A stretch of DNA of 64,000 bases from Cognatundibacterium oligocarboniphilum (GCF_013377855.1 NZ_JABXYJ010000002.1:62001-126000); one strand, 5' to 3'; shown: positions 51,880 to 62,065, counted from the stretch's first letter. The notes: generated from the sequence alone by a model not told the origin. Numbers and translations are program-made.

Positions 51880-54800
51880 GATGCAGCTCCTTCGGATTCT
51901 TCTAATTTGCCTTCCAGCCAGTCAACTTTCTTCATCTTGCGCAACACCACAAATTCATCACGATTGCTGCCGACCGTACCGTAATAGTTAAAACCATACG
52001 CCAGTTGAGCATAGCCACCGATCATATGGGTTGGCTTCAGCACCGCGCGGGTTACGGAGTTATGAATGCCGCCACGTTTGCCGGATAATTCGGCGCCCGG
52101 TGTATTCACGATTTTTTCCTGAGCGTGGTACATCAGGCACATACCTTTGGGCACGCGCTGGCTGACCACCACACGGGCTGTCAGCGTACCGTTGCTGTTA
52201 AAGACTTCTACCCAGTCGTTGTCCACCAGCCCGGCTTCTTTGGCTTCAATTTCAGAAACCCAGACATGCGGACCACCACGGGACAGCGTCAACATGCGCA
52301 GGTTGTCCGAATAAGTCGAGTGAATACCCCATTTCTGATGCGGCGTAATCCAGTTCAGCACAATTTCTTTTTCACCGTTCGGATGTCTGTTCAGCATGGG
52401 CGCCACGGTTTTGGTGTCGATCGCCGGTTTGTAGACGCAGAAACCTTCGCCAAAGTCCAGCATCCAGCGGTGATCCTGATAGAACTGCTGGCGACCGGTC
52501 AGTGTGCGCCATGGAATCAGTTCATGCACATTGGTATAACCGGCGTTATAGCTGACTTCTTCCGATTCCAGACCGGACCAGGTCGGTGCCGAAATGATTT
52601 TGCGCGGCTGCGCCTGCACATCGCGGAAACGGATCTTGTCATGTTCACGACCGACAGCCAGATGAGTATGATCGCGCCCTGTGATCTTGCTCAATGCATC
52701 CCAGGCCTTGACGGACACATGACCATTGGTTTCCGGCGCGAAGGTCAGAATCATTTCAGCCGCATCAATCGCGGTTTCCAGACGTGGCCGCCCTTTGCTG
52801 ACCCCGTCCTCAGTCACAACCTTGGTAATACCGCCGATTTCATGCACTTCATGTTCGGTATTCCAGTTAATGCCTTTACCGCCATTACCCAACTTATCGA
52901 GCAAAGGCCCGATCGAGGTAAATTTTTTGTAGATATCTTTGTAATTGCGTTCGACCACAACGAAGCTTGGTGCAGTTTTGCCGGGAATCAGATCGCATTC
53001 GCCTTTTTTCCAGTCCTTAGGTTCAAACGCCTGACCGAGTTCGCCCGGTGTGTCGTGCATCAGCGGTTGCAGTACGATGTCTTTGCGTGTTCCCAGATAA
53101 TCACCGCCGATTTCGGTAAATTTTTTGGCGATGCCTTTATAGATTTCCCAATCAGTTTTGCTTTCCCATAAAGGTTGCACGGCCTCACTCAATGGATGAA
53201 TGAAAGGGTGCATGTCCGAGGTGTTCAGATCGTCTTTTTCGTACCAGGTCGCTGTCGGCAGCACGATATCACCGTACAAACAAGTAGTACTCATGCGGAA
53301 ATCAAGCACAGTCAGCAAATCGAGCTTGCCTTCAGCGGCTTCCGCACGGAATTTCACTTCGGAAGGCTTGACCGCCTCATCAGGATCATCAAACAACGCA
53401 TTCTGCGTACCAAGCAAATATTTCAGAAAGTATTCATGACCTTTGCCTGAGCTGCCCAGAATATTGGAGCGCCAGACAAACATATTGCGCGGGAAATTTT
53501 TCGGATTATCCGGATCATCGCAACTCATGTTGATACTGCCGGATTTCAGTCCGTTTTTCAGGTATTCCTGTGGTTCCTGACCTGCCGCAGCAGCGGCATC
53601 ACAAACATCCAGCGGATTAGTTTCCAGCTGCGGCACAGATGGCAACCAACCCAGACGCTCAGACTTCGCATTCATATCAATCATGCTCATATGACTGATC
53701 TTGGATTTATCTGCAGTCGGCGCCAGAATCTCATCGATATGCAGTTTTTCATGGCGCCACTGGCTGGTGTGCGCATAGAAGAAACTGGTGCCGTTCATCT
53801 GGCGTGGCGGACGGGTCCAGTCGCTGGCAAACGCCAGCGGTGCCCAGCCGAATTGGGGACGCAGTTTTTCCTGCCCCACATAATGCGCCCAGCCGCCGCC
53901 AGACTGACCGATACAGCCGCACATCATCAGCATATTGATGATGCCGCGGTAAATCATATCGTTGTGGTACCAGTGATTCAGGGCGGCACCGACAATCACC
54001 ATACTCTTACCTTGCGTATCATGGGCATTCTGGGCAAATTCACGCGCCACCTGAATCACCAGATCACGCTTGACGCCGGTATGTTTTTCCTGCCAGGCCG
54101 GGGTGTAAGGAATATCGTCGTCATACGAATGTGCCACTGCACCGCCCAGACCCTGATCGACACCGTAATTCGCCATCGACAGGTCATATACCGTCGCCAC
54201 CAGCGCAATGCTGCCATCGGCCAGGGCGATTTTTTTCGCCGGAACATTCCGCAGGATCAGATCATTCGCATCATTACCGCCGAAATAGCTGAATCCGACG
54301 GCCACCACTTCGTCATGAGCGGTGATCAGACTCAGTTGCGGATCAATCACACGGCCAGAGCCGCCATCTTTCTGCTCCAGATTCCAGCGTCCGACTTTCT
54401 CGCCATCGTTGAATTTATTTTCTCCCCATCGGAAGCCAACCGAGCCATTCGGCGCCACGATATCGCCCGTGGCTTCATCGATCGCCAGTGTTTTCCAGTC
54501 CGGATTATTCGCTTCATTCAGGTTGCCGGGCAATTGTGAAGCACGCAGCATCTGGTCCGGCACATACGCACCGTTGCGCTCCACCAGTCGCACCAGCATA
54601 GGCATGTCAGTATATTGTTTGACATAGCGGCGGAAATAATCCGATTTCCCATTCAGATGGAATTCTTTCAGGATCACATGCCCCATCGCCATCGCCAGCG
54701 CAGCATCGGTACCTTGTTTGGGCGCCATCCAGATATCGCCGAACTTCACCATCTCGCCGAAATCGGAAGACACAGCAACCGTCTTGGTACCCTTGTAGCG

Positions 54801-55610
54801 GACTTCGGTGTAGAAGTGAGCGTCCGGCGTGCGTGTTTGCGGCACGTTGGAACCCCAGACCATCAGGTAAGTGGAGTTGTACCAGTCAGCAGATTCCGGT
54901 ACGTCTGTCTGTTCGCCCCAGACTTGCGGACTGGCTGGCGGCAAGTCGCAATACCAATCGTAGAAAGACAGACAAGCGCCACCGATCAGACTCAGGTAAC
55001 GGGCACCGGCAGCATATGACACCATCGACATCGCCGGAATCGGAGAAAAACCGACCACGCGATCAGGACCAAATTTTTTGATGGTGAACGCATTTGCCGC
55101 AGCAATAATTTCCTGCGCGGTATCCCAGTCGGCACGTACAAAACCACCCAGACCGCGCACCGATTTATAACGTTTGGCTTTTTCCGGATTCTGGCTGATG
55201 GATTCCCAGGCGTCGACAGGTCCCATCGTTTTACGTGCCTCCTGCCACATTTCCATCAGGCGGCCACGGATCATCGGGTATTTGACACGCTGAGCCGAAT
55301 ACACATACCAGCTGTAAGAAGCGCCACGTGGACAACCACGTGGTTCGTGATTCGGCAGATCGGGACGGGTACGTGGATAATCGGTCTGCTGGGTTTCCCA
55401 GGTGATCAGACCGTTTTTGACGTAGACCTTCCAGGAACAGGAACCGGTACAGTTCACACCATGGGTGGAACGGACAATTTTGTCATGCTGCCAGCGGCTG
55501 CGGTAAGCGTTCTCCCATTTACGGTCTTCGTCAACAACCGCGCCATGTCCATTGGCATAGGTGGATTTCACCTTCGACATGAACTTTAATCTATCCAGAA
55601 AATGACTCAT
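51876..55610 (-). CDS. narG: Respiratory nitrate reductase alpha subunit (molybdenum)
   Basis: A 1244-residue molybdopterin enzyme from the ATG at 55610 (GGAG upstream; the frame extends 29 codons further without support). The N-terminal cluster motif is HGVNCTGSCSW with a later Cys in EPRGCPRGAS (the H-x3-C-x3-C type of NarG), and the Mo-binding Asp lies in the region of DWYNSTYLMVWGSNVPQTR. It reduces nitrate to nitrite in the cytoplasm, anchored by NarI. It has its own promoter region (55611-55807), because a terminator separates it from narK2. Confidence 0.97.
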   Translation of the reverse strand: MSHFLDRLKFMSKVKSTYANGHGAVVDEDRKWENAYRSRWQHDKIVRSTHGVNCTGSCSWKVYVKNGLITWETQQTDYPRTRPDLPNHEPRGCPRGASYSWYVYSAQRVKYPMIRGRLMEMWQEARKTMGPVDAWESISQNPEKAKRYKSVRGLGGFVRADWDTAQEIIAAANAFTIKKFGPDRVVGFSPIPAMSMVSYAAGARYLSLIGGACLSFYDWYCDLPPASPQVWGEQTDVPESADWYNSTYLMVWGSNVPQTRTPDAHFYTEVRYKGTKTVAVSSDFGEMVKFGDIWMAPKQGTDAALAMAMGHVILKEFHLNGKSDYFRRYVKQYTDMPMLVRLVERNGAYVPDQMLRASQLPGNLNEANNPDWKTLAIDEATGDIVAPNGSVGFRWGENKFNDGEKVGRWNLEQKDGGSGRVIDPQLSLITAHDEVVAVGFSYFGGNDANDLILRNVPAKKIALADGSIALVATVYDLSMANYGVDQGLGGAVAHSYDDDIPYTPAWQEKHTGVKRDLVIQVAREFAQNAHDTQGKSMVIVGAALNHWYHNDMIYRGIINMLMMCGCIGQSGGGWAHYVGQEKLRPQFGWAPLAFASDWTRPPRQMNGTSFFYAHTSQWRHEKLHIDEILAPTADKSKISHMSMIDMNAKSERLGWLPSVPQLETNPLDVCDAAAAAGQEPQEYLKNGLKSGSINMSCDDPDNPKNFPRNMFVWRSNILGSSGKGHEYFLKYLLGTQNALFDDPDEAVKPSEVKFRAEAAEGKLDLLTVLDFRMSTTCLYGDIVLPTATWYEKDDLNTSDMHPFIHPLSEAVQPLWESKTDWEIYKGIAKKFTEIGGDYLGTRKDIVLQPLMHDTPGELGQAFEPKDWKKGECDLIPGKTAPSFVVVERNYKDIYKKFTSIGPLLDKLGNGGKGINWNTEHEVHEIGGITKVVTEDGVSKGRPRLETAIDAAEMILTFAPETNGHVSVKAWDALSKITGRDHTHLAVGREHDKIRFRDVQAQPRKIISAPTWSGLESEEVSYNAGYTNVHELIPWRTLTGRQQFYQDHRWMLDFGEGFCVYKPAIDTKTVAPMLNRHPNGEKEIVLNWITPHQKWGIHSTYSDNLRMLTLSRGGPHVWVSEIEAKEAGLVDNDWVEVFNSNGTLTARVVVSQRVPKGMCLMYHAQEKIVNTPGAELSGKRGGIHNSVTRAVLKPTHMIGGYAQLAYGFNYYGTVGSNRDEFVVLRKMKKVDWLEGKLEESEGAAS

Positions 55611-55807
55611 CGTACACTCCATATCAGGCGGACAAATTGCCCGCATCATCGATTTCTCTACAGGAAGAGTGTATGAATTCAGCGCTGCTTCTGACATTCT
55701 TCAGTGCGGTGTATCCGTGTCTGCATTGGCACTAGGCTCACTAGTCCTTTTGAACTAGGTGTTTACCGCTGGATGCGATACAACCCGCATGAGTTGCGGT
55801 CTTCAAA
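55611..55807 (-). promoter_or_regulatory. narG upstream control region with clustered CTAGT motifs
   Basis: 197 nt between the narK2 terminator and narG. Three ACTAG pentamers lie at 55731, 55740 and 55754. I see no convincing FNR box or NarL 7-2-7 site. No clear -35/-10 pair can be fixed by eye. Confidence 0.45.
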
Positions 55808-55838
55808 AAAAAACCTCCGCGATCACTGCGGAGGTTTT
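55808..55838 (-). terminator. Rho-independent terminator of narK2
   Basis: AAAAACCTCCGC and its complement form a 12-bp stem with a 7-nt loop. On the minus strand a T-run follows, 20 nt after the narK2 stop. Confidence 0.85.
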
Positions 55839-55857
55839 TGTTCACAACAGAATCCGC

Positions 55858-57243
55858 CTAACAAGGCATTTCCGCACCTTTGCGTGAGTAATACCACCAG
55901 GTAATCACCATGCAGCTGACATAAAAAGCGACGAAAGTGTACAGCGCCATATCCGGTGTACCGGTCATTTTGATCGAGGTGCCAAAACTCTGGGGAATAA
56001 AAAATCCGCCATATGCACCGATCGCGCCGGAAAAGCCCAGTACGGCAGCGGACTCTTTGGCTGCATCCAGACGCGCCTGCTTCAATGCAGCTTCGCCCTT
56101 ACCATTCACAGCACGCTCCCTTTCCATCTGAAAAATCAACGGAATCATGCAGAAAGTAGAGCCATTGCCAAGGCCGGTCAGGATGAACATGCCAATAAAG
56201 GAAGCCAGGAATACCATGAACTGATGCGCATGCAAAGCAGGCAAAATACCCAGCACAATCGTTGCAGCCATTGCCACAAAAACCCAGAATGTGAGCCGTG
56301 CGCCACCGATCTTGTCGGAAATCATACCGCCGACGGGACGTGCCAGCGCCCCGGCCAACGGGCCGAGAAACGCAAATTTAGCGACATCGATCTCAGGAAA
56401 CTGCGCTTTGATCAGCATCGCAAAGCCAGCCGAAAATCCGATAAACGAACCGAAAGTGCCAATGTATAACCAGCACATAAGCCAATTGTGCTTGCGTTTG
56501 AAAATGACTGCCTGATCAGCAAAAGAGGCTTTTGCCGAGGCGATATCATTCATACCGAACCATGCAGCCAGTGTTGCCACGGTAATAAATGGAACCCAGA
56601 TGAATCCGGCATTTGCCAGCCAGAACATTTTATCTGCACCGGTTTTGGCGTTATGAAACAGAAAGCCGTCGCCCGAAACAGCCGCGCCGAACATCGCAGA
56701 AGAAATCACCAGCGGTGTCAGAAACTGCACGACTGAAACACCGAGATTGCCAATGCCTGCATTCATACCGGTCGCGTAGCCTTTACGGGTCTTTGGAAAA
56801 AAGAAACTGATATTCGCCATGCTGGAACTGAAGTTGCCACCACCAAAACCACACAGCAACGCCAGCACCAGCAAGGTGGAATAACTAGTGGTCGGATCTT
56901 TCAGGGCAAATCCCATGCCAATGGCCGGGATCAACAAGGTCGCTGTGGAAATGGCCGTCCATTTCCGGCCACCAAAGACAGGGACAAGGAAGGAATAAAA
57001 AATCCTGAGCGTAGCACCAGACAAGGCTGGTAATGCGGTCAGAAAAAACAACTGATCCTTGGTGAACTGAAAACCTGCCTTATCCAGATTGGCAGCCACG
57101 ACACTCCATAACATCCAGACCGAGAACGCCAGCATGAGACAAGGAATCGAAATCCACAGATTACGGTTGGCGATACCACTCCCCTCTTTATTCCAGAACT
57201 CGGTGTTTTCCGGCTCCCACCGGCTTAATACGTAACTCATCAC
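55858..57243 (-). CDS. narK2: Nitrate/nitrite transporter, NarK2 type
   Basis: A 461-residue MFS transporter with twelve helices. The NarK signature is GFGGGNFSSSMANISFFFPKTRKGYATGMNAGIGNLGVS in the helix 5 region, and GNGSTFCMIPLIF is the second nitrate signature. NarK2-type proteins work mainly as nitrate/nitrite antiporters. It follows narK1 by 51 nt. Assignment of type rests on gene order (narK1-narK2-narG) and length. Confidence 0.9.
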   Translation of the reverse strand: MMSYVLSRWEPENTEFWNKEGSGIANRNLWISIPCLMLAFSVWMLWSVVAANLDKAGFQFTKDQLFFLTALPALSGATLRIFYSFLVPVFGGRKWTAISTATLLIPAIGMGFALKDPTTSYSTLLVLALLCGFGGGNFSSSMANISFFFPKTRKGYATGMNAGIGNLGVSVVQFLTPLVISSAMFGAAVSGDGFLFHNAKTGADKMFWLANAGFIWVPFITVATLAAWFGMNDIASAKASFADQAVIFKRKHNWLMCWLYIGTFGSFIGFSAGFAMLIKAQFPEIDVAKFAFLGPLAGALARPVGGMISDKIGGARLTFWVFVAMAATIVLGILPALHAHQFMVFLASFIGMFILTGLGNGSTFCMIPLIFQMERERAVNGKGEAALKQARLDAAKESAAVLGFSGAIGAYGGFFIPQSFGTSIKMTGTPDMALYTFVAFYVSCMVITWWYYSRKGAEMPC

Positions 57244-57294
57244 TTACTCCCGTTTTTCCGTTATGAATTCAATCTGTTCCAGTACCGTAGCTAC

Positions 57295-58545
57295 TCATGC
57301 CGAGGCGGGCAAAGCAGCCTGCGCGGCCAGCATGCTCTCTCTGCGGAACTGGAAATGCATCCAGACCAGCGACACGCACACGGTGCCGTACAACAACATA
57401 AAGCATGAACTGCGAACACCCGTCACATCCACCACTGCACCGAATAAAATCGGCAACACAAATCCCCCCAGCCCGCCTGCCAGGCCGACGATGCCGGAAA
57501 CCGCGCCGATATTGCTGGAGTAATCATCAGAGATAAATTTAAAGACCGATGCCTTACCGACAGCCATGGAAATGCCGACGACAAACAGAATCAATGTGAA
57601 TGCAGTCGGGGTGAGACCGATATGAAATGTCTGCAAGCCAGAAACTGTTTTAATTGTGAAATCGGTCTGCGGATAAGAAAGGAGAAAGAATGCTACCCAG
57701 CATACCCACATAACCCACCATGTAACTTTATAAGCGCCGTATTTGTCAGATAACCAGCCACCGAACGCACGCAGAACACCTCCCGGCAGCGAAAAACAGG
57801 CAGCCAGCAAAGCTGCAGTCTTGATATCGAAACCATATTCCGACACGTAGTATTTGACCATCCACAAGCTCAGGCCGACATAACCGCCAAACACCACGGA
57901 GTAGTACTGGCAATAGCGCCAGACCTTAGGTTCTTTCAGCATCTTGAGCTGCGCCAGAAAGCTGACATTGGATTTAACGTTGTGGGTAGGGTCGGTGGCA
58001 GAAAATACCCAGAAAATCAATGCTGCAGCCAGCATCATGCCCGCATAGACTTTGGGTACGAATGTCCACCCTGCAGCTGCAATCAATGCCGGAGCAATAA
58101 ATTTATTCACTGCCGCACCGGAATTTCCCGCCCCAAAAATTCCCATTGCCAGTCCCTGCCGTTCTTTTTTGAACCAGCGGGCAACATAAGGTGTACCAAC
58201 CGAGAAAGAGCCGCCAGCCAGACCGACAAACAGCCCCAGCACCAGAAAATGCCAGTAAACCGTCGCGTAGCTGATCAGGTAAATAGGAATCACGGTGGAC
58301 AACATCAACAGGAACAGCACGATGCGACCACCAAAACGGTCAGTCCAGATACCCAGCGGAACCCGGATCAGTGAACCGGTCAGCACGGGCATGGCCGTCA
58401 GCAGACCAAATTCGGTTTCATTCAGATGCAGGTTATTTTTAATCGGAATGCCGATTACACCAAACATCATCCAGATCGTGAAACACACGGTAAATGCCAG
58501 CGTACTGGAACCCAATACGGAATAAGCCCTGCCTTCGCCTGCCAT
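57295..58545 (-). CDS. narK1: Nitrate transporter, NarK1 type
   Basis: A 416-residue MFS protein with twelve helices. It has the nitrate signature GLAGGSFSVGTPYVARWFKKERQGLAMGIFGAGNSGAAVNKF, and a second one in SNIGAVSGIVGLAGGLGGFVLPILFG. NarK1-type proteins take up nitrate with protons and start nitrate respiration before nitrite accumulates. AAGGGGG lies upstream of the ATG. First gene of the nar run; a DNR/FNR-like box lies upstream. Confidence 0.9.
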   Translation of the reverse strand: MAGEGRAYSVLGSSTLAFTVCFTIWMMFGVIGIPIKNNLHLNETEFGLLTAMPVLTGSLIRVPLGIWTDRFGGRIVLFLLMLSTVIPIYLISYATVYWHFLVLGLFVGLAGGSFSVGTPYVARWFKKERQGLAMGIFGAGNSGAAVNKFIAPALIAAAGWTFVPKVYAGMMLAAALIFWVFSATDPTHNVKSNVSFLAQLKMLKEPKVWRYCQYYSVVFGGYVGLSLWMVKYYVSEYGFDIKTAALLAACFSLPGGVLRAFGGWLSDKYGAYKVTWWVMWVCWVAFFLLSYPQTDFTIKTVSGLQTFHIGLTPTAFTLILFVVGISMAVGKASVFKFISDDYSSNIGAVSGIVGLAGGLGGFVLPILFGAVVDVTGVRSSCFMLLYGTVCVSLVWMHFQFRRESMLAAQAALPASA

Positions 58546-58611
58546 GACAAACCCCCTTTGCTTTTATCAGTGATATAAGCTTAAGGAGTGTGGGGGTATT
58601 TAAAAATTCTC

Positions 58612-58625
58612 CTGACGGACGTCAA
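58612..58625 (-). promoter_or_regulatory. DNR/FNR-like box upstream of narK1
   Basis: On the minus strand TTGACGTCCGTCAG matches TTGAC-N4-GTCAA with one mismatch, about 70 nt before the narK1 start. No -10 hexamer sits at exact class II spacing, so its role is unclear. A NarL-like heptamer TACCCCC (58592-58598) is nearby. Confidence 0.5.
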
Positions 58626-58734
58626 GGGAAAGGCAAAAGGATGGGAAATCTGGCTGAAAGAACTAGTCCGGTCAGATGGTATTTAGTAAAGACGAATGTC
58701 AATGCAGATGACAAGGCACAACACCAGAACGCTG

Positions 58735-61644
58735 TCAGATGTTTTTTACCTGCATGACTTCAGTAATGGTATGCAGCAGAACAGCGGATTTGACCGGTTT
58801 AGAGACATAGCCATCCATGCCGGAGCTAAGACAAAGTTCACGATCGTCATCCATGGCATTCGCCGTCATGGCGATGATCGGAATATGCAGACCGGTCTGC
58901 TCTTCACGGTGCCGGATATTGATTGTCGCCTCCACGCCTCCCATGACCGGCATTTGCATATCCATCAGGATCAGGTCAAATGTCTGTGATCCGAGAATTT
59001 CGAGCGCCAGTGCACCGTTTTCACAGACCTGCACCTGATGTCCGGCTTTTTCCAGAATCATGATGGCAATCCTCTGATTGATTTTATTATCCTCGACCAG
59101 CAGTATCTGCAAACCGCGCAGCGAAGCAATACCTCCTTCTTGTGTCGTTTCTCCGCCTGAATCTCCATTCCCCGTGAAGACCGGCTTTGTCTCCAGCGTG
59201 TTCTGTATGGCTCTTTTCAACTCAACCATAGAGAAAGGTTTACTCAGATGTGACAAATTCATCCGGCGACAGGTTTTGATATCATCCATCGCACTACCGG
59301 AGATCATCAGAATAAGTTTGGGCAATACAGTTCCTTCTACCCGCAGTGACTCGATCAGTTGAAAACCGCTGATGTCGGCCATATGCACATCCAGCAGGAG
59401 CAGTTCAACCGGATCTCCACGCTCCCTTGACTGCTTTAAAACTGTCAATGCCTCATTGCCGCTCCCGACCTCCAGATAAGGTAATTGCCATTTCTGCATA
59501 GCCAACGCCAGCACCTGACGCTGGGATGCATTGTCATCCGCAATCAAGACACGCGCTGGGGGTAAAGTTTGGTCTGCCAGCGGTATTCTGTTGTCCGTAC
59601 TTTGCTGCAATAACAGGTTGAACGAAAAAGTACTGCCAACGCCGACCTGACTCTCGACATGCAGGTGTCCTCCCATTAACTCCACTAACCGCGAAGAGAT
59701 CGATAAGCCAAGCCCGGTGCCGCCGAATTTTCGGGTAATCGAATTATCTGCCTGCGAAAACAGATCGAAAATACTGTGTAATTTTTCTTCGGGAATACCA
59801 ATTCCGGTATCGGTGATCCGGAACAGCAAACGCACTTTCTGATCCGGTGCCGGCTCACAATGCAAATGAACCCGGATTTCACCACGCTCGGTGAACTTGA
59901 TCGCATTGCCGATAATGTTCAATAAGATCTGTTTCAGCCGACCAGCATCACCAGTCACAAAGCGATATCTGTCTGCCCAGATATCCATGATCAGCTCCAG
60001 GCCTTTCTTTTCAGCCTGTACCCCAAGCGGCTTAATAACTTCATTCAAAGCCAGCGACAAATCGAAACTGAGATGTTCCAGCTCCATTTTACCGGCTTCA
60101 ATTTTCGATGAATCCAGAATGTCATTAATGATGATCAGCAGCGAATCAGCCGATGTCTTGATGGTATGAATATAGTCGCGCTGTTCAGGTGTCAGCTCGG
60201 TATCGAGCACCAGGTCGGTCATGCCGATCACACCATTCATCGGCGTCCTGATTTCATGGGACATCGAGGCAAGGAACAGGCTCTTTGCCACACTGGCCGC
60301 TTCGGCCTCTTCTTTTGCCTTGGTCAGTTCCGCCTCGTAATTTTTTCTGTCACTGATATCCTGAACGATACCAATCATGCGCCTGGCCTTGCCATCCTGC
60401 GAACGCTCTATCTTGCCAATCGCGTTCACCCAGCAAATTTTTCCATCAACAGGGCGGATAATCCGGTACTCAGATCTGAAAGTCGAGCCACACTGCACGA
60501 CTTCTCGCATTTCCTCGAATTCTCTCAGCTGATCGGCAGGATGAATCAGGGAAAGCCAGCCCTCATAATCCTGCCTGTACTCCGGCGATATGCCAAAAAT
60601 ACTGTTGATATTGGTGGAATTGTTAAAGCTGCCGGTCTCAAAGTCAAATACGAAACCGCCAATCCGCCCGACCTCCTGAGATTGCCGCAGAATTTCGTCA
60701 CGCTCAATCAGCCGTTCCTGCATCTGATGTTTTGCAAGGAATGTGCGAAGCAGTGTCAGAAACAAAAAAATACTGACCCCGGTCAGCAGAATTGAAAAAA
60801 TAATGATATTTTTTTTATTTTGCCAGTACGGCGATAAAATATTGTCCAATGTCTCGCCATTGAAAAATATCATTTCGTATTCTGGCAGATGCTGATATCC
60901 CAATAACCGCTCAACACCGTCAATATGTGAGAATCGTTGATAGTTTCCAGAAAGAGGTTTGCCCTCTCCTGCAAACGGACTGACATCGACAGTTTTATTT
61001 TTCTCAAAATTTGTCGCAGGAAATCTTGCAACAACTGTGCCATTATCCCGGGTGACTGTAATCAAGCCGTTCGCGTTGATTTTTTTTGCAAAACTGGTGA
61101 ACATGTCCGGACTAACAGAAATCACCAGCACTCCATCAAACTCTCCCTTGTTTAAAATGGGACGGGTAAACTGAATTGACCACTTTTTGGAAACTTTACC
61201 CAACAAAGGTTTACTGATAAAAAGTCTGTCACTACCGGGCGACCGCTTGTGCACATTAAAATGTTCACGGTCACTCAGATCTGTTCTGTCATTCGGCTTG
61301 GACAAATTAGAAAACTGCAGGATGCCATTCTGATCAATGACTGCGACCTGAAACGAAATATCATCGATGATCTCCTGTCTGTATTTCACCAGTTCAGAAA
61401 ACTCCTTCCAGTCCCCGTGCCATTGCCGCCGCAGATCCAGCAATACCTCATTGACACGCTTGATATTCGCTGAAGAATATTCAGCAAACATCTGTGCTTG
61501 TTCTCTGGTACGGATATTCGCCTCATTTAATACCGACTGATAACTGCGATTTAACTCGTAATATGCTACTCCCCAGATCAATACCTGAAACAACACAAAT
61601 AACAACAGCAATTGTTGCTTGAAATGTTTTTTTGCACGTTTCAT
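58735..61644 (-). CDS. Hybrid sensor histidine kinase with two receiver domains
   Basis: A 969-residue protein from the ATG at 61644 (an ATG at 61692 is possible). Order: membrane helix (about 10-30), a periplasmic Cache-type sensor domain (VAVIDQNGILQFS, REHFNVHKR, LVISVSP), a second helix near 275-295, PAS/PAC (GGFVFDFETG to MIGIVQDISDRK), kinase core (SMSHEIRTPMNGVIGM, with ATPase GTGLGLSIS), receiver 1 (LLLDVHMAD) and receiver 2 (VEDN, LILMDMQMPVMGG, VSKP). No HPt domain. The ligand and partner are unknown. It lies upstream of narK1 on the same strand, but about 190 nt separate them. Confidence 0.9.
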   Translation of the reverse strand: MKRAKKHFKQQLLLLFVLFQVLIWGVAYYELNRSYQSVLNEANIRTREQAQMFAEYSSANIKRVNEVLLDLRRQWHGDWKEFSELVKYRQEIIDDISFQVAVIDQNGILQFSNLSKPNDRTDLSDREHFNVHKRSPGSDRLFISKPLLGKVSKKWSIQFTRPILNKGEFDGVLVISVSPDMFTSFAKKINANGLITVTRDNGTVVARFPATNFEKNKTVDVSPFAGEGKPLSGNYQRFSHIDGVERLLGYQHLPEYEMIFFNGETLDNILSPYWQNKKNIIIFSILLTGVSIFLFLTLLRTFLAKHQMQERLIERDEILRQSQEVGRIGGFVFDFETGSFNNSTNINSIFGISPEYRQDYEGWLSLIHPADQLREFEEMREVVQCGSTFRSEYRIIRPVDGKICWVNAIGKIERSQDGKARRMIGIVQDISDRKNYEAELTKAKEEAEAASVAKSLFLASMSHEIRTPMNGVIGMTDLVLDTELTPEQRDYIHTIKTSADSLLIIINDILDSSKIEAGKMELEHLSFDLSLALNEVIKPLGVQAEKKGLELIMDIWADRYRFVTGDAGRLKQILLNIIGNAIKFTERGEIRVHLHCEPAPDQKVRLLFRITDTGIGIPEEKLHSIFDLFSQADNSITRKFGGTGLGLSISSRLVELMGGHLHVESQVGVGSTFSFNLLLQQSTDNRIPLADQTLPPARVLIADDNASQRQVLALAMQKWQLPYLEVGSGNEALTVLKQSRERGDPVELLLLDVHMADISGFQLIESLRVEGTVLPKLILMISGSAMDDIKTCRRMNLSHLSKPFSMVELKRAIQNTLETKPVFTGNGDSGGETTQEGGIASLRGLQILLVEDNKINQRIAIMILEKAGHQVQVCENGALALEILGSQTFDLILMDMQMPVMGGVEATINIRHREEQTGLHIPIIAMTANAMDDDRELCLSSGMDGYVSKPVKSAVLLHTITEVMQVKNI

Positions 61645-62065
61645 AGTGAAAATAGGCCAATAAAATGAAGGAACCCGATTCGCAGCCTCCAAGCAGACGA
61701 CTCAGACCGGCAGCACAGCAAACGATGTCAGTCAGCATACTTTTTACCGGATAGCAACTATCTTATTGTACCGAAGGTCAATCCAGAGAATTGTTAAACT
61801 TCACATCATACGGACGAATTAATACGATTATCTGACCGGGAGTCCCGGGATGTATTCTTCACACAGCATCAGCCATTGCCAGCAAGATCATGCCGCCCTA
61901 CAGACAAAATCTAAGCAGCGTTTTAATCTCCGCGATACTCTGCATACGCCAGAAGCGTAATCAGGACAAACAATCCGCATATCTGCCGCAGCGGACTTGC
62001 TAGGAATACGCAAAGCTTGTATAATGCATAGCTCACTTGGCGGCGAAAGCCGGCATCAAGCCAGT
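61645..62065. other. Interval between hybrid kinase and tRNA-His
   Basis: 421 nt without a protein gene. It holds the upstream region of the kinase, for which I see no clear promoter, and the tRNA-His promoter at its end. No repeats or hairpins stand out. Confidence 0.6.
61997..62025 (+). promoter_or_regulatory. tRNA-His promoter
   Basis: -35 TTGCTA (61997-62002), 17-nt spacer, perfect -10 TATAAT (62020-62025), about 40 nt before the mature tRNA. Confidence 0.8.

Noticed and set aside
52125-53171. A 348-codon open frame on the plus strand
   Set aside because: Wholly antisense to narG, whose motifs are intact through this stretch; composition is that of a shadow frame.
55611-55807. FNR or NarL 7-2-7 sites at narG
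   Set aside because: Scanned on both strands; only partial matches were found, none convincing enough to list.
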